Below are positions 1-10,502 of a DNA stretch of 64,000 bases, one piece after another (positions within the stretch are counted from its first letter, which is position 1; each line of letters starts with the position of its first letter). The stretch is from Letharia columbiana. Its lineage: Eukaryota > Ascomycota > Lecanoromycetes > Lecanorales > Parmeliaceae. A program made the translations under genes and the position numbers. The notes beneath the pieces are model-generated. The model did not search any database. It saw only the letters and a program-made list of their open reading frames with translations, and was not told the DNA's origin. The DNA is taken from NCBI RefSeq assembly GCF_014066305.1, contig NW_023501038.1, positions 620,001-684,000 on the forward strand. The letters are read 5' to 3'.

Positions 1-2572
1 TGCTTCGCCTGTGCTCGCTCTGCTCTTCTTCTCCGCCGATTATTTGCATAGTCTGCGCTGGCTTCGGTGGTGTTGCCATCGTATGTTCCCGGGCTACCTA
101 TGCTAGCCGCCCGGGGAGGCCGTAGATTCGATGAGCTCTCAGGTATTGGCGGAGGTGCAGGCACGTTCATGGAGGTCTTCTGCTTCTGTGCTTGAGCCCT
201 GGCTGCCGCCAGTCTCTCGGATTCGATCCTCATGGCCTCAGCTTGCTGTCGCTCCTGAAATTGGTTCCGTCTGAAACGGTCTCCACTGCCGTCCGTACCA
301 CTGAGGGAGCTGGCGCTGTCTCCTCTACGCCTACCAGATCGCTCTTGGGAACGTCGTCGCGCTTCTCGTGCTTCTCGCTCTGCGGCCGCTTCTGCCTCTG
401 GCAGTCGTCGGAGGGTAACATGACGGCCATGGTCGTGCATCTTAACCTTGACGCTGACAGGCCGCGAGGCCACGCCGGGTGTGCCTCCACCGGCTGACTG
501 ACGACGGTCTCGTCGATCTCGGCGACTAGACGACGCTTCTGGAGCTTCTGCAGCAGCCAGACCGGTTGCTCCTCCTGCTATACCTGCTGCAGCAGCGTCA
601 CGACCGGCATGGTGCCGCCAATGATTTCTACCATCTTCGCCGATGTATACTTCGGAACCAGAAGAATCAGCATGGAAAATACCGTGCGGATCGGGTGGTA
701 TTGGTGGCATAGCGACCTGTCCATTACGGGGTATGCCACCTAAAGGCAACTCTTCGTTGCGGTTCCTATCGCGCTCGTGGGTAGCTACGGCAGCCCCAGC
801 AGCGCCTGCAGGGTATGCACCTGCTGGGGTTGGTGGAATTCCACTACCGTGATGGGGACGGTTAATGCCAGTCAATGACGTAGTATCGCTGCTAATGCTT
901 GATGAACCAGGTCGGTGGTGGCGAGGAGGACGGCCGTCGCCTGTAAGGTGTCCACCGTGGACTCGAGCTTCTTGTTCTTCCGCAAGCTGCTGATCTTGGT
1001 TGCGTTCTCGTCTTCTGTTGAAAATGCTCCGTGCCAAACCTAACACGCCAAGGGTTGCAATGCCATCTCGTAAGCCATGTCCTCTTCGAGGTTCGCCGCT
1101 GGCGCTTCCATAATTAGAGTAGGTCAAATCACTTGGGCGGCGATTGGGAGATCGTTGGCCGATAGGGAGATGTTGATTGGGAGGTCGTTGTCCGTGAGGA
1201 AAGGGTTCATTGAGAGGATGCTGGCCGTCAGGGAAAGGTTGATTGAGAGGGTGCCGATTCTCTGGTAGGGGCTGATTGAGAGGGATCGGCCCGCCAGGAG
1301 GTAGTCGACCTTCACCATGTCTACCTTCATTGATTGCGGTAGCTCCTCCGAGAGGTGGACCGTACTCTCCAACATCACTATCTCGATCCCGATACCTCCG
1401 ATCAAAATATCTCGCAACCAATCCCGCTGCTCCAATTGGGGCGGCGATCCTTAATAACCTGTCTTCCCATACACCATCTCCCTCATGATCTCTGCTGTAG
1501 TCGGAGTATTTTTCGTCCTCAACGTAGGAGCTCGAATGCCTTCCATGTCCAACCACTTCGGGGCCACCACCAGGACCAACGCCAGGTGCGCCGACAGGAT
1601 CAATTCGGCTTTTTGATCTTCGACGCCGGAATCGGTCGGCGAGTGCGTACAGGCCTACGCCGGCTATTGCGCCTTTGACTAGGTTCCCTGTCCGACCTCC
1701 TGTGCGCCCTTCATTTCGCCCAGGTCGTCGGTCTTCTACCACGCTTCCTGTACCATAGCTGTATCGACTGTCGTAGTCATTTCCACCTCGTCTTTCTCGC
1801 AGATGCGTCAAGATGAAATAAGTGACAAGAAGCACAAAGACGGCTAATGCATATAGTACAAACGGTGCAAGAGGAGACCCGTAAAGTGTAAGTCCCAAAG
1901 GTATCTGTGCGAGCCCTAGAAGAGCGATCAAGCGACCAATCCAGTGGTGGAACTACTTTTGTAAGTCGAGAATATAGAGATTTGTACTGTTGCAAAACGT
2001 ACCATAACCTTCAATGGCTCATATAATCTCCTCTTCATCTTCTCTCTACGGTGAACCCACCAACCCCCAATGAATTGGAAGAGAACCAAAACGTATATTG
2101 CCAACCCAATTCCATGGTGAGGATTCGTTAAGCTTCTTGAGGGTCCTACGGCAAACCATCCCAAAACAAATATTACCGTCGTTAGAAGGAGTGTCAAAAT
2201 CTGTAGCCATATATGGAACCTCAACGCCCATCTAGGGTTTCGGCCGTAGAACCGTACTATCAGAATAGCAGCAGGGACAATAGCGAGGAATGTGATTGCC
2301 GCAATGATTCCGTGGGCCCTGATAAGGTCATGGTAATGGGGTTGTTGTGCGAAACGGTTTCCCATGCCTGTGAAATGTCAGATCCCTATTCACGTGGGAC
2401 TGGAATGTGCACGTGGCATACCGTTGTACCGCATTGTTGCGAAGTTTAATCCCACAAGGTTCGGTAGCAGGAACGTGTTCTTTGTAGTGTCCCATGTTCC
2501 ATCCCCTACTGTCATTGAATTTGAAGAGTAAGAGCTGCTGCCCGCCGGGGCCAGCGTTGGGGACGGCGACAT
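1..2572 (-). CDS. Cytochrome b561-domain integral membrane protein (3' end outside window)
   Basis: Three exons are visible: 2422-2572, 2003-2367 and 1-1952 (open at the left edge). The introns are 54 and 50 bp, with donors GTATGC and GTACGT. The joined N-terminus leads into a multi-helix membrane region. It carries spaced histidines (HxxxIxAHG, NPHHGIG, VHRREK, FHHWIGR), as expected for the heme ligands of the cytochrome b561 fold found in ferric-reductase and DOMON-linked proteins. No DOMON domain precedes it. After the last helix (about residue 220) comes a very long hydrophilic tail rich in R, G, P and E. The tail includes four 11-residue repeats (1142-1273) and Arg/Glu-rich stretches that run off the window. 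The likely role is transmembrane electron transfer in an endomembrane or the plasma membrane. Substrate and tail function are unknown. The frame was checked codon by codon at the left edge and is still open. The family assignment is from recalled similarity. Confidence 0.8.
1142..1273 (-). repeat. Four tandem 33-bp coding repeats
   Basis: GATTG(G/A)GAGG-like cores recur at 1142, 1175, 1208, 1241 and 1274, exactly 33 bp apart. In the b561 gene frame each unit encodes an 11-residue block of the form N-(Q/E)-x-(L/F)-P-x-x-(Q/R)-x-(S/P/H)-(P/L). The period keeps the frame, and the units differ at several positions, so they are not a very recent duplication. Confidence 0.85.
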
Positions 2573-4365
2573 GACGAATGTACCCTACAAGGTGCCACGG
2601 TGAACTCCTGACTGGTATGGAGATTGTGATGGAGATATTTAGATCCCCTTCCTCTGTGAACCTCCCATGCGACAGCTCTACTTCTTATTTCGATTGTGGA
2701 TGCAAAGACCAGGAAGTAGTGCAATTCGAAGGAGCGTCAATGGCGGTCAAGTACAAATCCAAGGCTTTCTGAGATGATGAGAGCTCGCAATCATTAGATC
2801 GCCAGTACCCTGAGTACTATTCATGAGATGCCTTGTAATTGAGAGAAAAGTTGGCCGGAGATATCTTGCCTAGCACCCTAGCAACCGTTGTCCCGAGGTC
2901 CCCTCAATCTTGCCAAGACCAAGCTCCCACTATCGATAAGCCGCTCATACATTTCGCCTACTCTAGGTTACTCGATCGATAATCTTGTCGAATGATGTAT
3001 AGTAGTAATGTACTTCACAGACTCGACAGCTACCTCTACTATTTCACTGTGCTGAGATGTATGAGCTGTACATTCGACTGCGGCCCAAGTCTGCTACTTC
3101 CGGCGGGTCTAGTACATTTCCTCCTGGTGCCTCAATAGAATAGCATCCACTTGTTGAAAGTCCCAGAGCTGAGCTTTATTGGCTATTGGACTGCTACATG
3201 ACAGCAAACCCAGTCACGCTGGAATTCAATCCGACAAAGCTGAATTGCGGGTTCCAGACCTTACTCGATGGGCAAGTCAATCGGCCAACAATCAAGCTAC
3301 GAATCCTACACGTTAAAAGGTAAGCTCCGCGCGTTTTCCTCGCAGATCCGATTGGCAATACCTGCTACTTCAGGCAACAAGGGGCTTTGATTTCAAAGTG
3401 GCTTGCAATGAGCCGTCATGCCTGCAAATGCATAATACTGGCAAGTCATTGGTTCATGGTCGTATTCCACCCGTGTCTACTCCGTACTTCGTACGGACAG
3501 CGAGGTAGTCCGAACACCAGATTCAAGCAATTGTAGCTTAGTGAAGTCCATGAATCCTACTTTTGATGGATCGAGGGAAGGATGTTGAGACCGAGACCGA
3601 GGTCGAGAGAAGCATTCCAAACTTGTGAATTATATTGATTTGTTGAGTACCCTCGTACTCTACTTTGGCCCCCTTGAAAGTTTGTAAGTACGGCAACCCA
3701 TTTGGACCAGAGGGTCAACCAACAAGTTTCGATTTTTGAATTTTGGCAAAAGGATAATTCGTTATCACAACGTATAAGACTATTTCGCGAGAGCGAGGCT
3801 AGAGCTAGAGTAGATATCTACACTAAATATTTATTACTAAGCAGTCTATACTCTTAGCGTATACTATTAATTATAGATATTACACTTATTAATAGCTATA
3901 ACTATCTCGTCTACTATCATTATAATATAAAATATACGCTATAGAGATATACGCCACAGTTTATACTCCTTAGAATTCAAAGCAATACCTTATTATAATG
4001 TGGACGGCCTACACTGGTCCAAATGGGTTGCCGTAGTACGGTAGGCGATGGAGCCTCGGGCCGCAGAAAATAAAAAGCACCGCAACACCATTGTACCACC
4101 TTAGGAATCGAACCTAATACGAACTAAATACCCCCAACAACGGCCGCGTCATCACTAGCGCTTAGATTGGTTGGTCGATCATTAGTACCTACCTTAAGGT
4201 ACACCTACCTTACCTACCTTACACTTGCCGGTCGTAGCCCCTTGCCAACGTGACAGTCGGATCTTTCATCATGCGACCTCCCCGTGCTCTTTTCTCGCAT
4301 GAGCACCTTCCTAACATCCTTACGCTCTTCATCCCTCTCTTAGCATGAGGTGAAGCCCTTCGACT
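2573..4365. other. Intergenic region with a MITE
   Basis: No gene is supported. It contains a short inverted-repeat transposon with an AT-rich interior at 3689-4035. A tRNA-like T-arm lies at about 4102-4120, and ACCTACCTT-type repeats at about 4186-4225 lie upstream of the glycosyltransferase. Confidence 0.7.
3689..4035. mobile_element. Tc1/mariner-type MITE with perfect terminal inverted repeats
   Basis: CGGCAACCCATTTGGACCAG follows a TA at 3689-3690. Its exact reverse complement precedes a TA at 4034-4035. This gives 20-bp perfect inverted repeats flanked by a TA duplication, the signature of Tc1/mariner/Fot1-class elements. The 343-bp element has no open reading frame of useful length. 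Its centre (about 3770-3995) is strongly AT-rich, which fits either a MITE or repeat-induced point mutation of a deleted copy. The transposase source is not in this window. Confidence 0.85.
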
Positions 4366-5487
4366 ATGGCCCATTCGCAATCACTCAGCAATGATTCGTG
4401 GCTTCATTTCATCACCTCTAACCCGAGACGCGGTTGTAAATATCTTGGCTTCTGCGCATGTCTGGCCTTCATATTTTTGTCCTTGACCTGGTTGAGGGAT
4501 GATGAAAGGCCAATTGACAAGCCATTATTGACGTCTACAAAACCTCCCGCAAATATTCCCTTTAAGGAAGCCCCTGTCTCATCGCCAGACTCGGAACCCG
4601 GTCTCGAAGACGCTGGACCGATCCTCAACAACTTAACAGTTGCATTCCCTCCTCTGCCACCGGCTGATGATGAAGAATACGTCTCGCTATGTCTCGCCAT
4701 CAAAGACCAACCTGGTGACCTTGATGAGTTCTTAGCCCACTACTACTACCACCATGGTGTCCGCCGCTTTTATGTCATGGATGATGGCAGCGATCCTCCC
4801 CTCTCCTACACCCCTAATTTCGGCATTCCTCCCTTCGCCGTCCCTCGCTCCGCTGTTACATTCACATACATTCCGCGTGTCCCTGACCGCCCGCAGCCTT
4901 TCCAGCACACAATATACGCAGATTACTGCGTCAAGAACTTCGGCGAACGCCACACGTGGATGGGCTTCTTCGATGCCGACGAATTCCTCGAGATGCGGCG
5001 TGCAACTACCTTAGTGGACTGGTTACACCAATGGGAGAAGAATGAGACAGTCGGCGCGCTGTCTGTCAATTGGATCACTCATAACTCTGGAGGTCAGCAA
5101 AAACGACCGCAAAGCGACACTCGTAAGGGTTTCCGACGTTGCGTGGTCGACCGTCCAGATGGAAGAAACGCTGATGAGGAGAATTCTCATGTCAAGAGTT
5201 TTGCAAAGACAGCCCTCTTCGACGGCGTGAATAGTGTGCATAACATGAGAACTGCTTACGGGACTGTGTCGGTTGGGGAGAAGGGTGATGAGTGCATGAT
5301 CAAGAGGGTCCCTATCACACATGATGTGTGGGCACTCCATCATTACTCTGTGAAATCGCGTGAGCAATTTCTCGAAAAGCAGCAGCGAGGCAGTCCGAAC
5401 AATCACCACGCCGCAGGGGAGTTTTGGGATAGGATCGAGGACGCAGATGATTACGAATGTCCCGAATTAGCATCTTATGTGCCCTGA
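4366..5487 (+). CDS. Glycosyltransferase family 92-like type II membrane protein
   Basis: This is a single-exon gene of 373 residues starting at ATG 4366. A short basic cytosolic N-terminus is followed by one membrane anchor (about 25-43), a Pro/Ser stem (about 45-100) and a lumenal catalytic domain. The domain opens with an EEYVSLCLAIKDQ-type strand, continues with VMDDGSD (about 137-143), and carries the metal-binding DxD as FFDADEF (about 201-207). The tail has WALHHYSVKSREQF and KQQRG motifs typical of DUF23/GT92-like enzymes. By topology it should act in the Golgi, adding a hexose to glycan or protein. Donor and acceptor cannot be told from sequence. GT2-like folds outside GT92 are the main alternative. 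Confidence 0.8.
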   Translation: MAHSQSLSNDSWLHFITSNPRRGCKYLGFCACLAFIFLSLTWLRDDERPIDKPLLTSTKPPANIPFKEAPVSSPDSEPGLEDAGPILNNLTVAFPPLPPADDEEYVSLCLAIKDQPGDLDEFLAHYYYHHGVRRFYVMDDGSDPPLSYTPNFGIPPFAVPRSAVTFTYIPRVPDRPQPFQHTIYADYCVKNFGERHTWMGFFDADEFLEMRRATTLVDWLHQWEKNETVGALSVNWITHNSGGQQKRPQSDTRKGFRRCVVDRPDGRNADEENSHVKSFAKTALFDGVNSVHNMRTAYGTVSVGEKGDECMIKRVPITHDVWALHHYSVKSREQFLEKQQRGSPNNHHAAGEFWDRIEDADDYECPELASYVP

Positions 5488-6638
5488 AGTCGATGACTCG
5501 TGAAGGACTAACGACCACACGTTTCGGCGCAGAATTAAGAGCGATATCTACGGGTTATCCAAATTATCACGACTGTGAATCTCCTGGCTTGAGGAGGGCC
5601 ATCGTCAAGGAGCGTTGGGTTCAAATGATCCCTACGGCAAGATCCGCTCCAGCAGCTTCCTTTTCGTATGGACAAACATGGAAGAGAACAAGCTAGTAAT
5701 CATCCGGGTTGGGGGAGGAATCTTTACTGGCCCAGGACAGCAGCGAGTTTTGGACATCATATCCCGGTGAAGCTCGACGGAGATAGATGTAACCGCTGGA
5801 TAAAAGGACTGCGTGTGACATGAGGAGTTGAGGACGCTTAATGATTGTTCGCTGGGTATGCGGATTCAGAAAAGCTAAAGTGATGCTAAAGATGTCTGGA
5901 TCCCTGTGAGAGTGGAGGTCTGTGGTCTACAAAGCGTTTGGTAGAGTGGGGCACCGTGGGGAACTGAAGATCTATCCATCTGATAGGAATGACTGATCTT
6001 GTCAACACGAATTTGATATTAGGATTTGTCATCGTACAGCAAGATCAATACATCGGTTGTCTCCGATTGTCAATCCTACTGCTCTTACAAAACCGCTGGT
6101 TTCGCTTCTGTTCTTGAAGATTGGGGACCATGCATGTATTTGATATTTGACTCTGACCCACATTTTGTTTCATTCGCCACTGCGCGTGATCCGGCATCGT
6201 TGAGAGTGTACTGGAGCTGGCCACATCCGATGTTGAAAAGTCTGTGGTTTACAACGTATCCAGGTAGACTAGTGGGGTTCTTAGGAATGGAGGGGATACA
6301 GTATGCCAAGTTTTTAACCCCGGCGAAACTAATTGCCCGTTTTTAGGCGCCCTGTTCAACTTTACCAGCGAATAGTGGGACCACGATTAGGAGTTAGGTC
6401 TGATCCTGCATGTAAGCTGCATATCATTCTGCTCCTCTCACTGGCCACAGCTCTCGCACTATGATCTCTCGGCGGCTACGGTGTTCTGCTCAACATCTCA
6501 CGGGCGATTACCTCCTGTCCTCCTCAATCTCTGTTCCCATAACGCCATTTCAGCGACAGTGATAGAGACCTGAGCCAGCGGAGACTGGCGACAGCAGGGG
6601 TGCTATTCTAGAGGCATCTGTGAACATCCTCCGCAATC
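5488..6638. other. Intergenic, no gene seen
   Basis: Only short ORFs with no recognisable composition occur here. A 106-codon ORF at 6026-6346 lacks family similarity and sits opposite an equally open minus-strand frame. I see no repeat or RNA structure. Confidence 0.6.
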
Positions 6639-7599
6639 ATGAGAGTTCCATCCTTTCTCTCCTCCATCCCACGGCAATGGCGCACACCAAAACTCGTCGT
6701 CGGCCTCTTTGTCTTCGAAATCCCCTTGACCATCGCTGCGCTTGCGCTATTTGGTATTGCCCAACCGGATCTATACCGCACCCGGTTTTGGCAAGAAGGA
6801 GCCGATCATGGATGGAATAGCAATCCCAATCAACTCATATACGCCATTGCAAACTACAGACCCATCAAGGCGCCATTGCCATGGAGACAATTGTTTGCAT
6901 GCTCTACCCATGAGACCTGAAGGCTACCGGCTAACATGATCCAGCACCACCAACTACAACGTAGTGATCTCAGTCCTTTCTGTCTTCATCCTCCTTTGCA
7001 AAGGGATCATGTTCATCACATCGGTCTTCCACCCATTGGTATCCCTCCTGGCCCACGCTGCACTCGTCATCCTCTTTGCTATTAGCATCCACAACCAAGC
7101 AGGACCTGACATGAGCGATCCGGCGCATCCTCAACCAGGGGCTCCTTGGTACATTACCAGGAAGTGTGGGCCACCTGTCAGCTCAGATCTCATCGGATAT
7201 TGCAAGCAGGCCAAGGCTGCCTTTGCCGTGACAATCCTTATGGTGTGAGTAGGACCCTGCCAGTCCGAGTCCACTTGTTCTAATTGCCTCAGCGCGCTAT
7301 TCACGACCCAAATAATTCTCACCTTAATCACCCTCTGGTCTAGCAGACAATCCCGATCAGCCCACGGCTCCAGAACCTCGGATAAAGAGTCGGGTCAAGC
7401 GCCGTGGGAGATGATGGAGGCGCCAAGGACGCCTGGGACCGCGGGAGGTCTGAAGAGCCCCACTACTCCGAGAACCACGGCCTTTAATACCTTGTCTGGC
7501 AATGGGAAGGCTCCCGTAAGGCAAGGGAACCAAGGAATACCGCTAAGACACCATATCGGCATGGGCGAAGAGACGTATCAAGGTCCCAGTAGGAGGTAG
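6639..7599 (+). CDS. Fungal four-helix integral membrane protein (unknown function)
   Basis: The three exons are 6639-6892, 6945-7244 and 7293-7599, with introns of 52 bp (branch CTAAC) and 48 bp (donor GTGAGT). They splice to about 286 residues. It opens MRVPSFLSSIPRQWRTPKL and is followed by a helix (about 20-42), a FWQEG..GWNSNPNQLIYAYANYRP-like lumenal loop, two helices after NYNVVISVLSVFILL, a second loop with WYITRKC and a final helix in exon 3. A hydrophilic Thr/Pro-rich tail ends the protein. The layout matches a widespread unnamed ascomycete membrane protein family that I recognise from its conserved opening and NSNPNQ motif. The splice junctions restore that conserved reading (PWRQ-F-TTNYNVV; TILM-V-ALFTTQ). 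Function is not known. Confidence 0.85.
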
Positions 7600-8026
7600 A
7601 TAGGATATAGGGTTTTATTTGGGTTCGACGACAGGCCCCGAAGGCCTTAAGGGTTTGCGGTTGGTAACTGGGCGTTCGGTTTGTAGGTTGATGCCCATGT
7701 ATGGGAATTTAAGTGTCTGAATGATTGCTTTCAAAATCATCTTTGTGGACATAAACAGTCAAAGTGAGCGGAATGCATCCTGACTCACAAAATCCTAACC
7801 AACATAAATTTATGACCAAATGAGTGGTTGCTGATTTATCTGCGGCTACCCGACCTTTATGCCAATCACGTAGACTGTGTGCAGATTAATTACTTCGAAA
7901 GAAGCTGAGCAAGGCCTGCGCTAGTACTTTATCTTTGTTTCTGTGCACCGCCGAACTCATTCCTTATTCGCAAACCTCCAGTCCTGAATAGTATGCTTGG
8001 ACAGATACACGGGTCTGCAGATTGTG
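7600..8026. other. Intergenic, promoter of the hydrolase gene
   Basis: No gene is supported. The reading frame of the next gene is open for a few codons upstream of its first ATG, so a small upstream exon cannot be excluded. Confidence 0.5.
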
Positions 8027-9277
8027 ATGACGGGCACCATGATCAATCTCTTGTTCAAGTATGCCTCGATATCGGCAGCAGTTTTGGTCGGTCTTTACGC
8101 TGGTCTTCTAGGACTTCTCACCACGTCTTCCTTCCAAGCCCATGTAGTCTATCTCCACAAAATCCAGATGACCTGGTTCAAAGATCTCGACGTCCCTGAA
8201 ACATTTGGCTTTCTACGCAGCCAGACCACCCCGTTTTCGATACAGTCCTCCACTGGCGGAACGCTGTACGCCTGGCATGTTCTGCCCATCGAGTTGTATC
8301 GTCAGCACGAGTCCGCTCTCGTGGCGGAACCCTCTGGCTTCGCCTCGGATATCACATCCCGCCTTACTTTCAAGTTACTGCGCGATGACCATGATGCTCG
8401 ATTGATCATTCACATGCACGGAGCCGGAGGTACTGTCGGGTCAGGCTACAGAGTCCCCAATTATCGCGCGCTGTCGGCAGGGCAGCCCAAAACGATTCAC
8501 GTCTTGACATTCGACTATCGAGGTTTTGGACGCAGTCGCGGCACGCCATCCGAGCGTGGTCTTTGCCTTGATGCTATCGCGGTGGTCGACTGGGCGACAA
8601 ATGTAGCCGGCATTCCACCGTCCCGGATCCTCATCTTTAGCCAATCTCTAGGCACTGCTGTGAGCCTTGCTGTATCTAAGCACTTTGCCTTGCAATCTCC
8701 TCCCGCAGTGTTTGCAGGCTCCATCCTAGTCGCACCGTTCGTCGACATGGCGACGCTCGTGGCAACGTATCGTATTGCAGGCTTCATCCCCATTCTGTCA
8801 CCGCTGACAAGGTTTCCGCTGTTGTTCAACTACCTCAGCACCTTCATACAGGACAAATGGTTGAGCAAGCACCGTATTGCAGAATATATACGGGCCAGTG
8901 AAGCTAATGGACAGAAATACCGGCTGACTCTGATCCATGCCGAGGATGATCATGATATCCCGTGGAGTCACACCAAAGTGGTCTTCTGGCATGCCGTCAA
9001 TGCTACGTTGCCCCAAGGGATCACCTACGACCAACTCGATGTTGTGAAAAAAAAGTCAAAATCGGATCTGGGCGCTGCAGGGTCAATTATGGAATGGCGA
9101 ACGAAGAACGGCGTCATCAGAGAGGAGATATTAAAGACGGGCCTACACGATGTTGTCATGGGCAACCCGGTAGTCACCATGGCCGTCATGCGTATCTTTG
9201 AAGAAATGAGATCACAAGTAACAAGTAACAACGCAATCTATAAAGAAAAGAATCTTCCTCTATATGACAGGTCTTGA
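8027..9277 (+). CDS. ABHD12-like alpha/beta hydrolase, membrane-anchored
   Basis: It is intronless, and the first in-frame ATG (8027) gives 416 residues. An N-terminal hydrophobic segment (about 9-32) is followed by an alpha/beta-hydrolase domain. The oxyanion-hole motif is HMHGAGG (about 129-135), then FDYRGFGRS (about 162-170). The nucleophile elbow reads FSQSLGTA, with the serine at about 207. The acidic member probably lies in HAEDDHDIP (about 304-312), and the histidine in GLHDVV (about 374). The layout matches fungal ABHD12/BEM46-type serine hydrolases acting on lipids at a membrane. The first Gly of the usual GxSxG is Ser here, although small residues are tolerated at this position. 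An alternative start at Met 8039 would be four residues shorter. Confidence 0.8.
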   Translation: MTGTMINLLFKYASISAAVLVGLYAGLLGLLTTSSFQAHVVYLHKIQMTWFKDLDVPETFGFLRSQTTPFSIQSSTGGTLYAWHVLPIELYRQHESALVAEPSGFASDITSRLTFKLLRDDHDARLIIHMHGAGGTVGSGYRVPNYRALSAGQPKTIHVLTFDYRGFGRSRGTPSERGLCLDAIAVVDWATNVAGIPPSRILIFSQSLGTAVSLAVSKHFALQSPPAVFAGSILVAPFVDMATLVATYRIAGFIPILSPLTRFPLLFNYLSTFIQDKWLSKHRIAEYIRASEANGQKYRLTLIHAEDDHDIPWSHTKVVFWHAVNATLPQGITYDQLDVVKKKSKSDLGAAGSIMEWRTKNGVIREEILKTGLHDVVMGNPVVTMAVMRIFEEMRSQVTSNNAIYKEKNLPLYDRS

Positions 9278-10502
9278 CGTGTTCGACGTGTTCGGGAGTA
9301 TCCACCAGTCACAGTAGGCAGCTTCTACGCGTAGAGCGCCTCTCCATAAAGCGTACAGCCATAGACTATGCTGCGTACAGCCCCGAGTCTACTAGACGTC
9401 CAGGCCTTGCGTACACCCGGGTTGCGGCCGAGAGTCTTCTTGTCTAGAAACTCGGTCATCGGGATGACTACTGCAGAGCTCGTGTGTCACCTTGTGATTT
9501 TCGCTGTGACCGTCCAAGTGTAGCTGTAGCTGTAGTACGACTCGATTCTTACCCATCACATTCATCTGTATCAGAGATGTTATTTACCAGACCCTCCTCT
9601 TCTTGCTTTTCTTTTCTGACTTATCGTTCCGATTACAACGTTCTCACGCCTTCTCGACGACTTTATTCTTGCTCAAAGTAGTGACACGGCCCTTGACCAT
9701 GTCATAGTCTTGAGGCTCTGCATGTTGTTGTACGCGTAGGATAAAAGTGTCAGGAGAAATGTCCGTTCAGCCGCGATTTATGGCCATTACTGTTCATGGG
9801 GTGAGGGAAATATGGATGAGGGTGTATTATGCGAGTCAATTGTGTTTACTAATAAGGAGGACGCAATTCTTCATGATGCATCTCGACGGTAGGTAAAGCT
9901 TTAACTCCCGTCTCATCGAAGGCTAAGCCGATTTGGGGCATTGTATGTACAGTACCTAAGGTATCTTTGCCTAGTAAGATTGAAGCGATACTCTACGCGA
10001 AATAGACTATTTACATAGGGCTGCACGCGTAGGAGCTACTGTAAATTAGAGATATCTAGGTAGGTAGTGGCAGTGGAAAAATTACTCTATGGTAGATAGC
10101 AGCTGTACATCAAGGTAGGCGGCACTGTCCTTCTTGTCCTCACGCATCGCTCGAAGCAACGATTGAATAATTTTCAAGATTACCGGTCAATACCACCGTT
10201 AGATCGCTTCAAAATCTTAGTACACGACTACTCGTATACGAAGTATATGCGCCGACAACGTCTCCCACACGCGATTATTGGATTTATCCACATACCAACT
10301 CTTCTTCAACACCACTTACCCCTCACTTCAGCCAACTGCACCTCAGAATCTCTCTCCGCCTCTGAAGCTCATCCTTAATCATCTTTCTACCCAATCCTAC
10401 TTACCTTGAAGCTCCTCTATCTTCTTCCTGCCCACGTCTGAAATTTGTCCCCACGTCTGAGCTCCACTCTTCAGATTCAAATTATCAGAACACATCTCAA
10501 AT
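9278..10502. other. Intergenic, no gene seen
   Basis: It contains short GTACCTAAGG/TAGGTAGG motifs (about 9950-10060) of the kind scattered between genes here, and no coding pattern. The last about 100 bp are the pyrimidine-rich leader of POB3. Confidence 0.6.
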
